Source: Pseudomonas paralcaligenes
Lineage (GTDB): Bacteria; Pseudomonadota; Gammaproteobacteria; Pseudomonadales; Pseudomonadaceae
NCBI RefSeq assembly: GCF_019655855.1
Contig: NZ_BPFX01000003.1
Location: 62,001 to 126,000 of the forward strand
Length of the DNA: 64,000 bases
Reading direction: 5' to 3'
Shown in pieces: positions 1 through 8,164 of the stretch; within the stretch, counting starts at the first letter, position 1, and each line of letters opens with the position of its first letter. The position numbers were made by a program, and so were the translations under genes. The notes under the pieces are model-generated. The model ran no database searches. It saw nothing but the letters and a program-made list of their open reading frames with translations, and was not told the origin of the DNA.

Positions 1-1
1 C

Positions 2-1915
2 CTGATCGGCGTCGGCAAGTACGACGTCACCGGCGCCGCCGCCGAGGTCGGCATGATGGGCTACGCCGACCCCGCGCAGAAGAGCAGCGGCATCCACAAC
101 CGCCAGTACGCCCGCGCCTACATCATCGCCCAGCCCAACGACGGGCCCGCCGTGGTGTTCGTCAACGTGGACGCCGGCGCCCTGTTCCAGTCGGTCAACC
201 AGGCGGTGGTCGAGCGCCTGCGGCAGCGCTTCGGCGAGCGCTACACCGAGCAGAACGTGGTGCTCAGCGCCACCCACACCCACGGCGCGGCGGGCGGGCA
301 GTCGCACTATGCGCTGTACAACGTGACCATCTTCGGCTTCATCAAGGAGAACTTCGAGGCTCAGGTCAACGGCATCGTCGCCGCCGTCGCCGAGGCCCAC
401 GCCAACCTGCGGCCCGGTCACGTGCTGATCAACCGCGGCGAGCTGTACGACACCAGCATCAACCGCTCGCAGCCAGCCTACGACAACAACCCGGCCGAGG
501 AGCGCGCCCGCTACGGCAGCTCGATCGACCCGGAGATGGTGGTGCTGCGCCTGCGCCAGGGCGACCGTGACGCCGGCATGATCAGCTGGTTCGCCGTGCA
601 CCCGGTGTCGATGAACAAGACCAACACCCTGCTCACCAGCGACAACAAGGGCCGCGCCGAATGGCGCTTCGAGGAACTGGCCAGGACCCAGGGCAACCCG
701 GACTTCGTCGCCTCCTTCGCCCAGAGCAACCACGCCGACACCACGCCGAACCTCAACCTGGACGGCACCGGACCGACCCGCGACCAGTTCCGCAACACCG
801 AGATCATCGGCGACCGCCAGTTCGACAAGGCCCTGGCGCTGTACCAGGGCGCCAGCCTGCAGCTGACCGGCGCCGTCGACTTCCGCCACCAGTACAACAA
901 CTACTCGAAGATCCGCGTGCGGCCGGAGTTCGGCGGCGGCCAGGAGCGCAACACCTGTAACGCCGCCCTGGGCTACGCCTTCGCCGCCGGCACCGAGGAC
1001 GGTCGCGGGCTGGACGGCGTCGACGAGGGCACGGTGGAGACCAATCCGCTGCTCAACCTGATCACCCAGACCCTCACTCCGCCCACCGAGGCGGACAAGG
1101 CCTGCCACGCGCCCAAGCCGATCATCCTCCAGCAGAGCGCGTTCAAGCCCTATCCCTGGAGCCCCGAGGTGCTGCCGGCGTCGATCCTGCGCATCGGCCA
1201 GTTCGCCCTGCTGGCGGTGCCCGGCGAGTTCACCGTGATGGCCGGCCGGCGCCTGCGCGAGACCGTGCGCGGCGCGCTGGGCGACGACCCGTGGCTGGTG
1301 GTGGCAGGGCTGTCCAATGCCTACGCCGGCTACGTCACCACCGCCGAGGAATACGACGTGCAGCACTACGAGGGCGGCTCCACCCACTTCGGGCGCTGGA
1401 CCCTGGCCGCCTACCAGCAGGTGTTCCACGACATGGCCGTGGCCCTGCGCGATCAGCAGGCAGTGATCAGCACCCTGGCGCCGCGCGACCTGCGCAACGA
1501 CCAGCACAACTTCCTGCCCGGGGTGGTCTACGACAACCCGCCGGTGGGCAAGCGCTTCGGCCAGGTGGTGACGGACGCGAAGGCGCAGTACCGCGTCGGC
1601 GAGACGGCCCAGGCGGTGTTCTGGACCGGCCACCCGCGCAACAACCTGCGCACCGAGAGCACCTTCCTGGAGGTGCAGCGCAAGGTGAACGGCCTGTGGC
1701 AGGTGGTCGCCCGCGACAGCGACTGGAGCACTCAGTACCACTGGTTGCGCAAGGACGGCTTCTGGGGCACCTCCCAGGCCACGCTGCGCTGGACCATCCC
1801 GGAGGGCACCCCGGCCGGCGAGTACCGCCTGGTCCACTACGGCGACAGCAAGGCGCCGGTGACCGGCCGGATCAGCGCCTTCTCCGGCGCCAGCCGCAGC
1901 TTCACCGTGCAATGA
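2..1915 (+). CDS. Neutral/alkaline ceramidase, 5' end cut by window edge
   Basis: Hydrolyses ceramide to sphingosine and fatty acid; family members are secreted. The reading frame is open from base 2, so the N-terminus and signal peptide lie outside the window. The visible protein aligns by eye with the P. aeruginosa enzyme over its length: a THTH-type zinc ligand segment early, an AVHPVSM segment with a second histidine, the PGEFTVMAG segment, and a C-terminal Ig-like domain ending in RSFTV. The family active-site block (normally N-x-G-x-x-SPN) reads SNHADTTPN here, so the nucleophilic Ser position holds Thr. Family assignment is firm; activity on ceramide is uncertain for that reason. Confidence 0.88.
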   Translation: MIGVGKYDVTGAAAEVGMMGYADPAQKSSGIHNRQYARAYIIAQPNDGPAVVFVNVDAGALFQSVNQAVVERLRQRFGERYTEQNVVLSATHTHGAAGGQSHYALYNVTIFGFIKENFEAQVNGIVAAVAEAHANLRPGHVLINRGELYDTSINRSQPAYDNNPAEERARYGSSIDPEMVVLRLRQGDRDAGMISWFAVHPVSMNKTNTLLTSDNKGRAEWRFEELARTQGNPDFVASFAQSNHADTTPNLNLDGTGPTRDQFRNTEIIGDRQFDKALALYQGASLQLTGAVDFRHQYNNYSKIRVRPEFGGGQERNTCNAALGYAFAAGTEDGRGLDGVDEGTVETNPLLNLITQTLTPPTEADKACHAPKPIILQQSAFKPYPWSPEVLPASILRIGQFALLAVPGEFTVMAGRRLRETVRGALGDDPWLVVAGLSNAYAGYVTTAEEYDVQHYEGGSTHFGRWTLAAYQQVFHDMAVALRDQQAVISTLAPRDLRNDQHNFLPGVVYDNPPVGKRFGQVVTDAKAQYRVGETAQAVFWTGHPRNNLRTESTFLEVQRKVNGLWQVVARDSDWSTQYHWLRKDGFWGTSQATLRWTIPEGTPAGEYRLVHYGDSKAPVTGRISAFSGASRSFTVQ

Positions 1916-1920
1916 GAGCG

Positions 1921-1949
1921 CCGGGCCGGGACCCCGCGTCCCGGCCCGG
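1921..1949 (+). terminator. GC-rich hairpin after the ceramidase gene
   Basis: A 12-bp perfect inverted repeat (1921-1932 with 1938-1949, five-base loop) starts six bases after the stop. There is no T-run after it, so it may stabilise the mRNA end or act with Rho rather than as a classical intrinsic terminator. Confidence 0.45.
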
Positions 1950-2045
1950 TAGTGACGATCCGCCGCGAAACCCGCAGAATGCCCACTTTCCGCCCGCCAC
2001 TGCCGTGGCCGGGCTTCGTCTGTCTTTCGGGTCTCGTTCTGAACT

Positions 2046-2930
2046 ATGCGAATGCGGTTGCTGTTGCTGGGAGGGGGTAACGCCCTGGGTCAGGCACTGG
2101 TGCGTCAGGGGGCCGAGGAAGACATCGGCTTTCTCGCCCCGCGTCCGCCGGAAGGAGGCTGGGACACCGCCAGCCTCACCCAGCTGCTCGACGAGACCCG
2201 CCCCGACGCGCTGATCAACCTGGCCTACTACTTCGACTGGTTCCAGTCCGAGGCCTTCGACGAGCGCCGCTTCGCCCAGCAGGAGCGCGCCATGGAGCGC
2301 ATGGCCGAACTCTGCCAGCACCACGGCATCCTGCTGCTGCAGCCCTCCAGCTACCGGGTGTTCGACGGCGCCCGTGCCACCGCCTACAGCGAGAAGGACG
2401 AGCCGCTGCCCCTGGGGCAGCGTGGCCAGGCCCTGCTGCGCATCGAGCAGTGCGTGCGCGCCACCTGCCCGCGCCACGTGCTGCTGCGCTTCGGCTGGCT
2501 GCTGGACGACAGCGCCGACGGCCTGCTCGGCCGCTTCCTGCGTCGGGCCGAACAGGAGCCGGAGCTGATCCTGGCCGACGACCGCCGGGGCAACCCGACC
2601 CTGGTCGACGACGCCGCGCGGGTGATCCTCGCCGTGCTCAAGCAGCTGGACTGCCAGAGCCCGCTGTGGGGCATCTACCACTACGGCGGCCACGAGGCCA
2701 CCACGCCGCTGGCCCTCGGCCAGGCGGTGCTTGGCGAAGCACGCGGCCTGCATCCGCTGAAGGTGCAGGAGATCAGCGCCCAGGCCCACGCCGCCCAGCC
2801 GGACGCCGCCGAGGAACCGCAGCACGCGGTGCTGGCCTGCAAGAAGATCCTCCACACTTTCGGCATCAAGCCGCGGGCGTGGCGTGCCGGCCTGCCGGCG
2901 CTGCTGGACCGTTTCTACCGCCGTGCCTGA
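2046..2930 (+). CDS. RmlD-like sugar-nucleotide reductase family protein, probably degenerate active site
   Basis: 294-residue Rossmann-fold protein of the extended SDR / RmlD substrate-binding family. The N-terminal nucleotide-binding loop is LLLGGGNALGQ. A SSYRVFDG segment matches the RmlD STDYVFDG block, and an ExDxPLP segment follows. Where active family members carry the YxxxK catalytic pair, this protein reads LGQRGQALLR, with neither Tyr nor Lys, so it may bind rather than turn over its ligand. It lies directly upstream of an epimerase with the same orientation and nine bases between this stop and that ATG, suggesting one transcript. An alternative in-frame ATG lies at 2052. Substrate is not identifiable. 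Confidence 0.75.
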   Translation: MRMRLLLLGGGNALGQALVRQGAEEDIGFLAPRPPEGGWDTASLTQLLDETRPDALINLAYYFDWFQSEAFDERRFAQQERAMERMAELCQHHGILLLQPSSYRVFDGARATAYSEKDEPLPLGQRGQALLRIEQCVRATCPRHVLLRFGWLLDDSADGLLGRFLRRAEQEPELILADDRRGNPTLVDDAARVILAVLKQLDCQSPLWGIYHYGGHEATTPLALGQAVLGEARGLHPLKVQEISAQAHAAQPDAAEEPQHAVLACKKILHTFGIKPRAWRAGLPALLDRFYRRA

Positions 2931-2939
2931 GTGAATCCC

Positions 2940-3875
2940 ATGTCCGACTCCCTGATCCTGGTCACCGGCGGCGCCGGCTTCATCGGCTCCCACCTCTGCG
3001 ACGCCCTGCTGGCCGCCGGCCACCGGGTGCGCGTGCTGGACGACCTGTCCACCGGCAAGCGCGGCAACCTGGCGCTGGACGATCCGCGACTGGAGCTGAT
3101 CGAGGGCGACGTGGCCGATGCCGACCTGGTGCGCCGCGCCGTGGCCGGCTGCGACGCGGTGGCCCACCTGGCCGCGGTGGCCTCGGTGCAGGCCTCGGTG
3201 GACGACCCGGTCGGCACCCACCAGAGCAACTTCGTCGGCACCCTGAATCTCTGCGAGGCGATGCGCGAGGCCGGCGTGCGGCGGGTGCTGTTCGCCTCCA
3301 GCGCGGCGGTGTACGGCAACAACGGCGAGGGCGTGGCGGTGGCCGAGGACACGCCCAAGGCGCCGCTCACCCCCTATGCCGCGGACAAGCTGGCCAGCGA
3401 GCACTACCTGGACTTCTACCGCCGCCAGCACGGGCTGGAGCCGGCGGTGTTCCGCTTCTTCAACATCTTCGGCCCGCGCCAGGACCCGTCCTCGCCCTAT
3501 TCCGGGGTGATCAGCATCTTCACCGAGCGCGCCCTGGCCGGCAGGCCGATCACGGTGTTCGGTGACGGCGAGCAGACCCGCGACTTCTTCTACGTCGCCG
3601 ATCTGGTGCCGCTGCTGATACAGGCGCTGGGCGAGGCCCGGGTGCAGCCGGACGCGGTGAACGTCGGCCACGGCCAATCGGTCAGCCTCAACCAGTTGCT
3701 CGAGGCCATCCGCCAGGTGCTCGGTGGCCTGCCCGAAGTGACCCACGGCGCGGCCCGCGCCGGCGACATCCGCCACTCGCGGGCGGACAACCGCCTGCTG
3801 CGCGAGCGCTACCGGCTGGCCCCCGCCACGCCCCTGCAGGAAGGCCTGGCCCGGCTCCTCAAGCAGGGCGCGTGA
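2940..3875 (+). CDS. NAD-dependent epimerase/dehydratase (UDP-glucose 4-epimerase-like)
   Basis: Extended short-chain dehydrogenase acting on nucleotide sugars. Seen: glycine-rich NAD loop TGGAGFIGSHL near the N-terminus, DDLSTGK motif, SSAAVYG serine motif, the YAADK catalytic Tyr-Lys pair, and the RFFNIFGPRQDP substrate loop. The length, about 311 residues, is normal for the family. A GTG at 2931 would add three residues, but ATG 2940 starts the conserved N-terminus. It follows the RmlD-like gene tightly. In PAO1 a similar epimerase (PA4068) neighbours oprG, as here. The exact sugar substrate cannot be read from sequence. Confidence 0.85.
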   Translation: MSDSLILVTGGAGFIGSHLCDALLAAGHRVRVLDDLSTGKRGNLALDDPRLELIEGDVADADLVRRAVAGCDAVAHLAAVASVQASVDDPVGTHQSNFVGTLNLCEAMREAGVRRVLFASSAAVYGNNGEGVAVAEDTPKAPLTPYAADKLASEHYLDFYRRQHGLEPAVFRFFNIFGPRQDPSSPYSGVISIFTERALAGRPITVFGDGEQTRDFFYVADLVPLLIQALGEARVQPDAVNVGHGQSVSLNQLLEAIRQVLGGLPEVTHGAARAGDIRHSRADNRLLRERYRLAPATPLQEGLARLLKQGA

Positions 3876-4074
3876 ATCCCTCGGGAGAGCGGCGTGGCGT
3901 TGCCACGTCGGAGCGTTGCTGTCGCGGTTGATGATGGCACTGTCGTATCAAGCTTTCCCCCCAGTTGCCGATAGGTTCAGTGCACACATGCCAACTGCCA
4001 GCGCATGCCTGTCAGTTGCCCAGGGCATGCCGCAAGGGATCGTCGAATACCACTTGAGTCTATGAGCTGTTCCA

Positions 4075-4797
4075 ATGGATAAACGACTTGGATTGTCTCC
4101 GATGCCTGCCTGCCGGTTAGCCGTCAGCGCCGGGTTGCTCGCCTCCACACTGTTTGCTGCAGGTTGTATAACGCCTTTCACCCCGGTTCCTGTCGCTGTC
4201 AATTTTCCCCATGCCAAGCAGGAGAAACTCCAGGCCGCCTCCCATTGGCAGCTGATCGCGGATGACACCGCCAGGCAACTGATCCGCTCGTTGCCGGATG
4301 ACCGACCACTCTATGTGAGCCAGCCTGCGACACAGAGTCCGTTTGCCCGGGTATTCAGCCAGCAGCTCATCACTTCCCTTCTGAGAGCCGGCTATCCGGT
4401 GCACAAGCAGAACACCGGTGCCGGTGTTCTGGTGGTGGAGGTGGATGCCGAGCCGGTGCGCTTCTCGCCGAATCGCCTGCAGTACCGTTATGTCGGTACC
4501 GCGACGACCCTGACCAGCGGCTTGTGGGTGCTGCGCGGCATTTACCGCAGCGTATCGCCGGGCGCAGCGATGGTCGCGGCCGCGGGTGGCCTGGATGCCG
4601 CCGAATGGTTTCACTCCGAGTTCGCCAGAGGCCCGACGCCGGAGATGGAGCTGGTCGTCAATACGACCGTATCGGATCAGCACCGCTACTACGCCCGGGT
4701 GTCCGACGCCTACTACACCGTGGACCCCGAGTGGCGCCTTTACGCACCGGGATGGCAGGGCGTCAACGTCCCGGTCGTCGGAGGTTCGGGCCTATGA
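4075..4797 (+). CDS. Putative lipoprotein, unrecognised
   Basis: 240 residues beginning with a signal peptide and a clear lipobox (LFAAGC, lipidated Cys at residue 31 from this start, or about 22 if the internal ATG at 4102 is used). No domain recognised. The mature part contains a run of small residues (MVAAAGG) that may be a short hydrophobic segment. Its stop overlaps the start of the next lipoprotein by ATGA, so the two are translationally coupled. Codon choice looks less GC-extreme than in flanking genes, which could mean later acquisition. The Shine-Dalgarno is weak for either start. Likely outer-membrane associated; function unknown. Confidence 0.65.
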   Translation: MDKRLGLSPMPACRLAVSAGLLASTLFAAGCITPFTPVPVAVNFPHAKQEKLQAASHWQLIADDTARQLIRSLPDDRPLYVSQPATQSPFARVFSQQLITSLLRAGYPVHKQNTGAGVLVVEVDAEPVRFSPNRLQYRYVGTATTLTSGLWVLRGIYRSVSPGAAMVAAAGGLDAAEWFHSEFARGPTPEMELVVNTTVSDQHRYYARVSDAYYTVDPEWRLYAPGWQGVNVPVVGGSGL

Positions 4798-5387
4798 ACC
4801 TTCGATCGTCGCTGATTGTTGTTTCCCTGCTGGGTGGCCTGCTGTTGCAGGGCTGTGGCGTTTCCCCGACTCGCCCCCAGGCCGCCAGGGAGGAGTCCAG
4901 CACGCCCCTGGTCCGGGCCAACTACCGTGCCGCCGAGTCCTTGCTGGAGCAGCTGCGCTACAGCCTCCCGCTCAAGCAGGGCGCGATATTGATCGGCACG
5001 CTGGTCAATATCGACGCCCTGGACAGGTCATCGACCTTTGGCCGTCTCACCACGGACCAGATTTCTGCGCGCTTCACCATGGCGGGCTATCCGATGGTCG
5101 AGATGAAGCTGCGCAACAGCGCCTACATGCTGAGGGATCAGGCCGAGCTGATGCTGAGCCGCGAGGTCGGAGACCTGATCAGCAGCCATAACGCGCAGGC
5201 GGTGATCGTGGGGACCTATGCCGTCAGTCGCGACCGGGTCTATATCAACCTGAAAGTGATTCGACCCCAGCGCGGCATCGTGTTGGCCGCCTACGACTAC
5301 AGCCTGCCTCTGGACGACGAGACCCGCCTGCTCCTGCTGCGCGGCTGGCGCAATACGGAGTGGCCGGCTGCTTATCCGGCAAGGTAG
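4794..5387 (+). CDS. FlgO-like outer-membrane lipoprotein
   Basis: 197 residues with signal peptide and lipobox (LLLQGC). The remainder matches the FlgO-type domain by pattern: a stretch of the kind ANYRAAESLL, then GTLVNIDALDRSSTFGR, a conserved turn leading to RFTMAGYPMVEMKLR, and a C-terminal AQAVIVGTYAVSRDRVYINLKV block. FlgO family proteins are outer-membrane lipoproteins first described with the flagellum, but many copies, like this one, lie away from flagellar genes. Start chosen by the ATGA overlap with the upstream lipoprotein. The pair probably works as one unit in the envelope. Confidence 0.72.
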   Translation: MNLRSSLIVVSLLGGLLLQGCGVSPTRPQAAREESSTPLVRANYRAAESLLEQLRYSLPLKQGAILIGTLVNIDALDRSSTFGRLTTDQISARFTMAGYPMVEMKLRNSAYMLRDQAELMLSREVGDLISSHNAQAVIVGTYAVSRDRVYINLKVIRPQRGIVLAAYDYSLPLDDETRLLLLRGWRNTEWPAAYPAR

Positions 5388-5407
5388 GCAGGGACAGGCA
5401 TCAAGAA

Positions 5408-5525
5408 GGCTATGTCCCCGTGACTTATTGGTGGCGCAACTCTGCTCTTGTAGGAGCGGCCTTGGCCGCGAAATTCGCGGATAAATCCGCTCCCACAAGG
5501 CGTGAGCAACTAACGGGACATAGCC
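5408..5525. repeat. Composite palindromic element with a REP core
   Basis: A 118-bp region with outer inverted repeats (GGCTATGTCCC-type at 5408 and its complement ending at 5525) around a Pseudomonas REP core in which GTAGGAGCGG faces CCGCTCCCAC. The REP core recurs elsewhere in the window (30930, 58708). Lies between the convergent FlgO-like gene and oprG. Confidence 0.6.
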
Positions 5526-5527
5526 AA

Positions 5528-5557
5528 CAAAAAGCCCCGCAAGTGCGGGGCTTTTTT
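5528..5557 (-). terminator. Rho-independent terminator, oprG
   Basis: Perfect GC hairpin AGCCCCGC-aagt-GCGGGGCT flanked by A5 and T6 runs, so it can work in both directions. It lies 17 bases after the oprG stop and also follows the convergent lipoprotein pair. Confidence 0.9.
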
Positions 5558-5573
5558 GTGTGGCGGTCGGGAC

Positions 5574-6263
5574 TCAGAACTTGTAGCCCAGGCCGACCAT
5601 GTACACGAACGGATCGACATCCACGTCCACTTCGACTTCACGGCCGCCGAAGCTGGTGGTGCCCTTGGTGTCGATGTCGACGTAGCGCACCTGGGCGTTG
5701 AGCAGCAGGTTGTCGGTCAGCATGTAGTCCAGGCCCACCAGGCCGGCCAGGCCCCAGGAGTCGTCCAGGTCGAAGCCGCTGAAGCCTTTGTCCTCGGCCG
5801 CGCTGCTTAGCTTGGTGTCGAAGAACCAAGTGTAGTTGAGGCCGGCGCCGACATAGGGCTGGAAGGCGGAGGAGGCGTCCAGCGGGTAGTAGACCACGCT
5901 CAGGGTCGGCGGCAGGTGCTTCAGCTCGCCGAGCTTGCCGTTGAGGCCGGCGTACGGGCCGGGCATGCCCTTCACGCCCACGTCGTGGCTGAACGGGGTG
6001 GCGGCCAGCAGTTCGATACCGATGTTGTCGGTGATCATGTAGGCGAAGTTCAGGCCGAGCTGGGTGTTGCTGTCCAGGGTGGCCTTGGTGCCGGCCACGT
6101 CGGTGCCCAGTGCGCCGACCCAGATGTCGCTGCTGCTTTCATGGGGATCGACGGTGACGGCGCCGGCGCGGACGATGATGTCGCCGGCCTTGTGAGCCTG
6201 GGCCAGCGGCGCGGCCAGAGCGAGGGCGATCAGGGAGGAGGCGAGCAGTGTCTTCTTCATCAT
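5574..6263 (-). CDS. oprG: Outer membrane protein OprG / OmpW family
   Basis: 229 residues with a typical Sec signal (MMKKTLLASS to PLAQA) followed by an eight-stranded OmpW-type barrel ending in aromatic Phe (GLGYKF), as required for barrel assembly. The YADPLGL-like OmpW signatures are present as YVGAGLNYTWFF and DYMLTDNLLLNAQVRY. OprG is a small hydrophobic-molecule channel whose expression in P. aeruginosa responds to oxygen and iron. The start is the first of two adjacent ATGs, with GGAG about 8 bases upstream. An Anr-type site sits 68 bp upstream and an intrinsic terminator follows. Confidence 0.92.
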   Translation of the reverse strand: MMKKTLLASSLIALALAAPLAQAHKAGDIIVRAGAVTVDPHESSSDIWVGALGTDVAGTKATLDSNTQLGLNFAYMITDNIGIELLAATPFSHDVGVKGMPGPYAGLNGKLGELKHLPPTLSVVYYPLDASSAFQPYVGAGLNYTWFFDTKLSSAAEDKGFSGFDLDDSWGLAGLVGLDYMLTDNLLLNAQVRYVDIDTKGTTSFGGREVEVDVDVDPFVYMVGLGYKF

Positions 6264-6303
6264 GGAGCTCCGGGGAGTCGGCAATGTGTGTTGGCTGGCT
6301 GTC

Positions 6304-6344
6304 ATCCTACGGCGCCGCCCGGGCGACTTGTTGACCTGGCTCAA
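6304..6344 (-). promoter_or_regulatory. Anr/FNR-type box and -10 element of oprG
   Basis: TTGACCTGGCTCAA at 6331-6344 matches 8 of 10 fixed bases of the FNR/Anr consensus TTGAT-N4-ATCAA. On the minus strand a TAGGAT -10 element (6304-6309) is placed so that the box centre falls near -41.5, the classical class II activation position. This fits the known oxygen-dependent control of oprG in P. aeruginosa. The start site is inferred. Confidence 0.65.
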
Positions 6345-6382
6345 TAGGCGGGCGGTACGGTGTGCGGCAGCCTGTCGCACTA

Positions 6383-6892
6383 CTACAGCTCGTAAGGGTA
6401 GATCTTTTCGGCGGCCATCTGGTAACCGGCGGTGCCCATTTCGCTGCCGCGCGCCTCGACCTTGAGCGGCCCCTCGATCCAGAACGGCTGGTAGAGCGCG
6501 TCCATCAGCACGCCCAGCTCGGTGGTGACATGCACGATCTGGTTGGATGGTGGCGGCGGCACGTGGATGCAGGCGCCGAAGTAGGGCACGAAGAGGAACT
6601 CGGTCACCCGGCCTTCCTCGGTCACGTCTAGCGGCACGATATAGCCGGGCAGCTTGATCCGCTGATCGTTGAGTTCCTGCACCACGGGTGCGTTCGGCGA
6701 CAGCTGCTGGGCCGCCGGGCCGCTCTCGGCGGCCAGGGCGTCGGCCAGCTGCGACAGGTCGTGCATCGGCGCCTGCTGCATAGGCTGCGGCGGGGCGTCC
6801 GGCGGGATCAGCTCGCTCCAGGTCAGCTCGCGCGTGTTTCCGGCCAGGACCGAGGTGGCACACAGCAGCAGGGCGAACAGCAGATGACGCAT
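6383..6892 (-). CDS. DUF3299 periplasmic protein of the zinc-linked ABC operon
   Basis: 169 residues with a short cleavable signal (ends SVLAG) and a DUF3299 core: LPGYIVPLDV, EFLFVPYFGACIHVPPPPSNQ and a closing AEKIYPYEL. The conserved Cys in FGACIHVPPPP could be redox or metal related, but this is not established. The start lies seven bases after the upstream permease stop, so it is probably the last gene of the operon read from 9877 downward. It corresponds to PA4066 of the zinc-responsive PA4063-PA4066 group. Exact function unknown. Confidence 0.82.
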   Translation of the reverse strand: MRHLLFALLLCATSVLAGNTRELTWSELIPPDAPPQPMQQAPMHDLSQLADALAAESGPAAQQLSPNAPVVQELNDQRIKLPGYIVPLDVTEEGRVTEFLFVPYFGACIHVPPPPSNQIVHVTTELGVLMDALYQPFWIEGPLKVEARGSEMGTAGYQMAAEKIYPYEL

Positions 6893-6899
6893 GGCTACC

Positions 6900-8162
6900 T
6901 CACAGGCGAATGGACAGGCCGTCGGCCAGCGACTGCCGATAGGCGCGCCAGGCCGGCACGGCTCCCATCAGCAGGGCGGCGGCCAGGATAGCGCCGAGCA
7001 GCCCCCACTCATAGGGGCTGGGCAGCGCCAGCGGCAGGTAGAGGCCGTACTGCGCCTGCACCCAGCCCTGGCTGGCGGCGATACCGGCATACAGCAGCCC
7101 CAGTCCCAGCGCCGCGCCAGCCAGGGCGAGGACCAGCGCCTCCATCACCAGCAGCCCGGCGATGTGCCACGGCCGCGCGCCCACCGAGCGCAGGATGGCC
7201 ATCTCCCGGCGGCGTTCGTTGAGGCTGGTGAGGATCGCCGTGAGCATGCCGATCAGTCCGGTCAGCACCACGAACAGGGAGACCACGAACAGCGCCTTCT
7301 CCGCCGTGCCCATCAGGCTCCACAGCTCCTGCAGGGCCACGCCGGGGAGGATCGCCAGTAGCGGCTCGCCACGGTACTCGTTGACCTGGCGCTGCACGGC
7401 GAAGGTGGCGACCTTGCTTTTCAGTCCGAGCAGTACAGCAGTGATCGCCTTGGGTTGCAGATGCATGTCGCGCGCCTGCTCGGCCGAGACCTTGGCCGCG
7501 CCGCGCGCCGGCATGCCGTTCTGCCAGTCCACGTGCAGCGCTTCCATGCCCTCCAGCGAGATGTGCAGGGTGCGGTCCACCGGTGTGCCGGTGCGGGCGA
7601 GGACGCCGACCACGCGGAACGGCTTGTCGTCGTGCTGGGTCAGGCTGACGGCGGCGACGCCGTGGGCCAGTACGATGCTGTCGCCGAGCTTGTACTTGAG
7701 CGCATCGGCCACCTCGGCGCCGAGCACCACCTCGAACAGGTCGGCGAACGGTTTGCCCTCGGCCAGCCGCAGGCCCTGGCCGCGGCCGTAGCGGTAGTGC
7801 TCGAAGTAGCCGGCATCGGTGCCCAGCACCCGGTAGCCGCGGTGCGAGTCGCCCAGCGACAGGGGAATGGCCCACTTCACCTGCGGATGCCTGCTCAGGG
7901 TCTCGAAGCTGTCCCAGCGGATATTGTTGGTGGCGTTGCCGATGCGGAACACCGAGTAGAGCAGCAGGTTCACGCTGCCCGAGCGTGCGCCGACGATCAG
8001 GTCGGTGCCGCTGATGGTGCTGGCGAAGCTGGCGCGGGCCTCGGTGCGCACCCGCTCCACGGCCAGCAGCAGGCACACCGAGAGGGCGATGGCGAACACC
8101 GTGAGCAGGGCGGTGAAGCGGCGGTTGACCAGACTGGCCAGGGCAATGCGCAATAGATGCAT
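6900..8162 (-). CDS. ABC transporter permease, FtsX/MacB-like
   Basis: 420 residues: one N-terminal transmembrane helix (LLTVFAIALSVCLLLAV), a large periplasmic MacB-type domain (about residues 45-280), then three C-terminal membrane helices with the FtsX signature (NERRREMAILRSVGARPWHI). Pairs with the ATPase at 8431-9138. Start ATG 8162 is supported by the conserved N-terminus. The first bases upstream now belong to the MITE-like insertion, which has removed the adjacent Shine-Dalgarno. Expression may therefore be reduced. MacB-type systems usually move lipoproteins or envelope factors; in this zinc-linked operon the substrate is unknown. Confidence 0.88.
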   Translation of the reverse strand: MHLLRIALASLVNRRFTALLTVFAIALSVCLLLAVERVRTEARASFASTISGTDLIVGARSGSVNLLLYSVFRIGNATNNIRWDSFETLSRHPQVKWAIPLSLGDSHRGYRVLGTDAGYFEHYRYGRGQGLRLAEGKPFADLFEVVLGAEVADALKYKLGDSIVLAHGVAAVSLTQHDDKPFRVVGVLARTGTPVDRTLHISLEGMEALHVDWQNGMPARGAAKVSAEQARDMHLQPKAITAVLLGLKSKVATFAVQRQVNEYRGEPLLAILPGVALQELWSLMGTAEKALFVVSLFVVLTGLIGMLTAILTSLNERRREMAILRSVGARPWHIAGLLVMEALVLALAGAALGLGLLYAGIAASQGWVQAQYGLYLPLALPSPYEWGLLGAILAAALLMGAVPAWRAYRQSLADGLSIRL

Positions 8163-8164
8163 GT

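Noticed and set aside
1902..3776. Long antisense open frame opposite two sugar-nucleotide genes
   Set aside because: Composition is Val/Gly/Ala/His-rich with no domain; typical shadow of high-GC coding DNA on the other strand.
5444..5500. REP cluster as possible CRISPR repeats
   Set aside because: REP copies are isolated palindromes at distant sites, not regularly spaced direct repeats with spacers.
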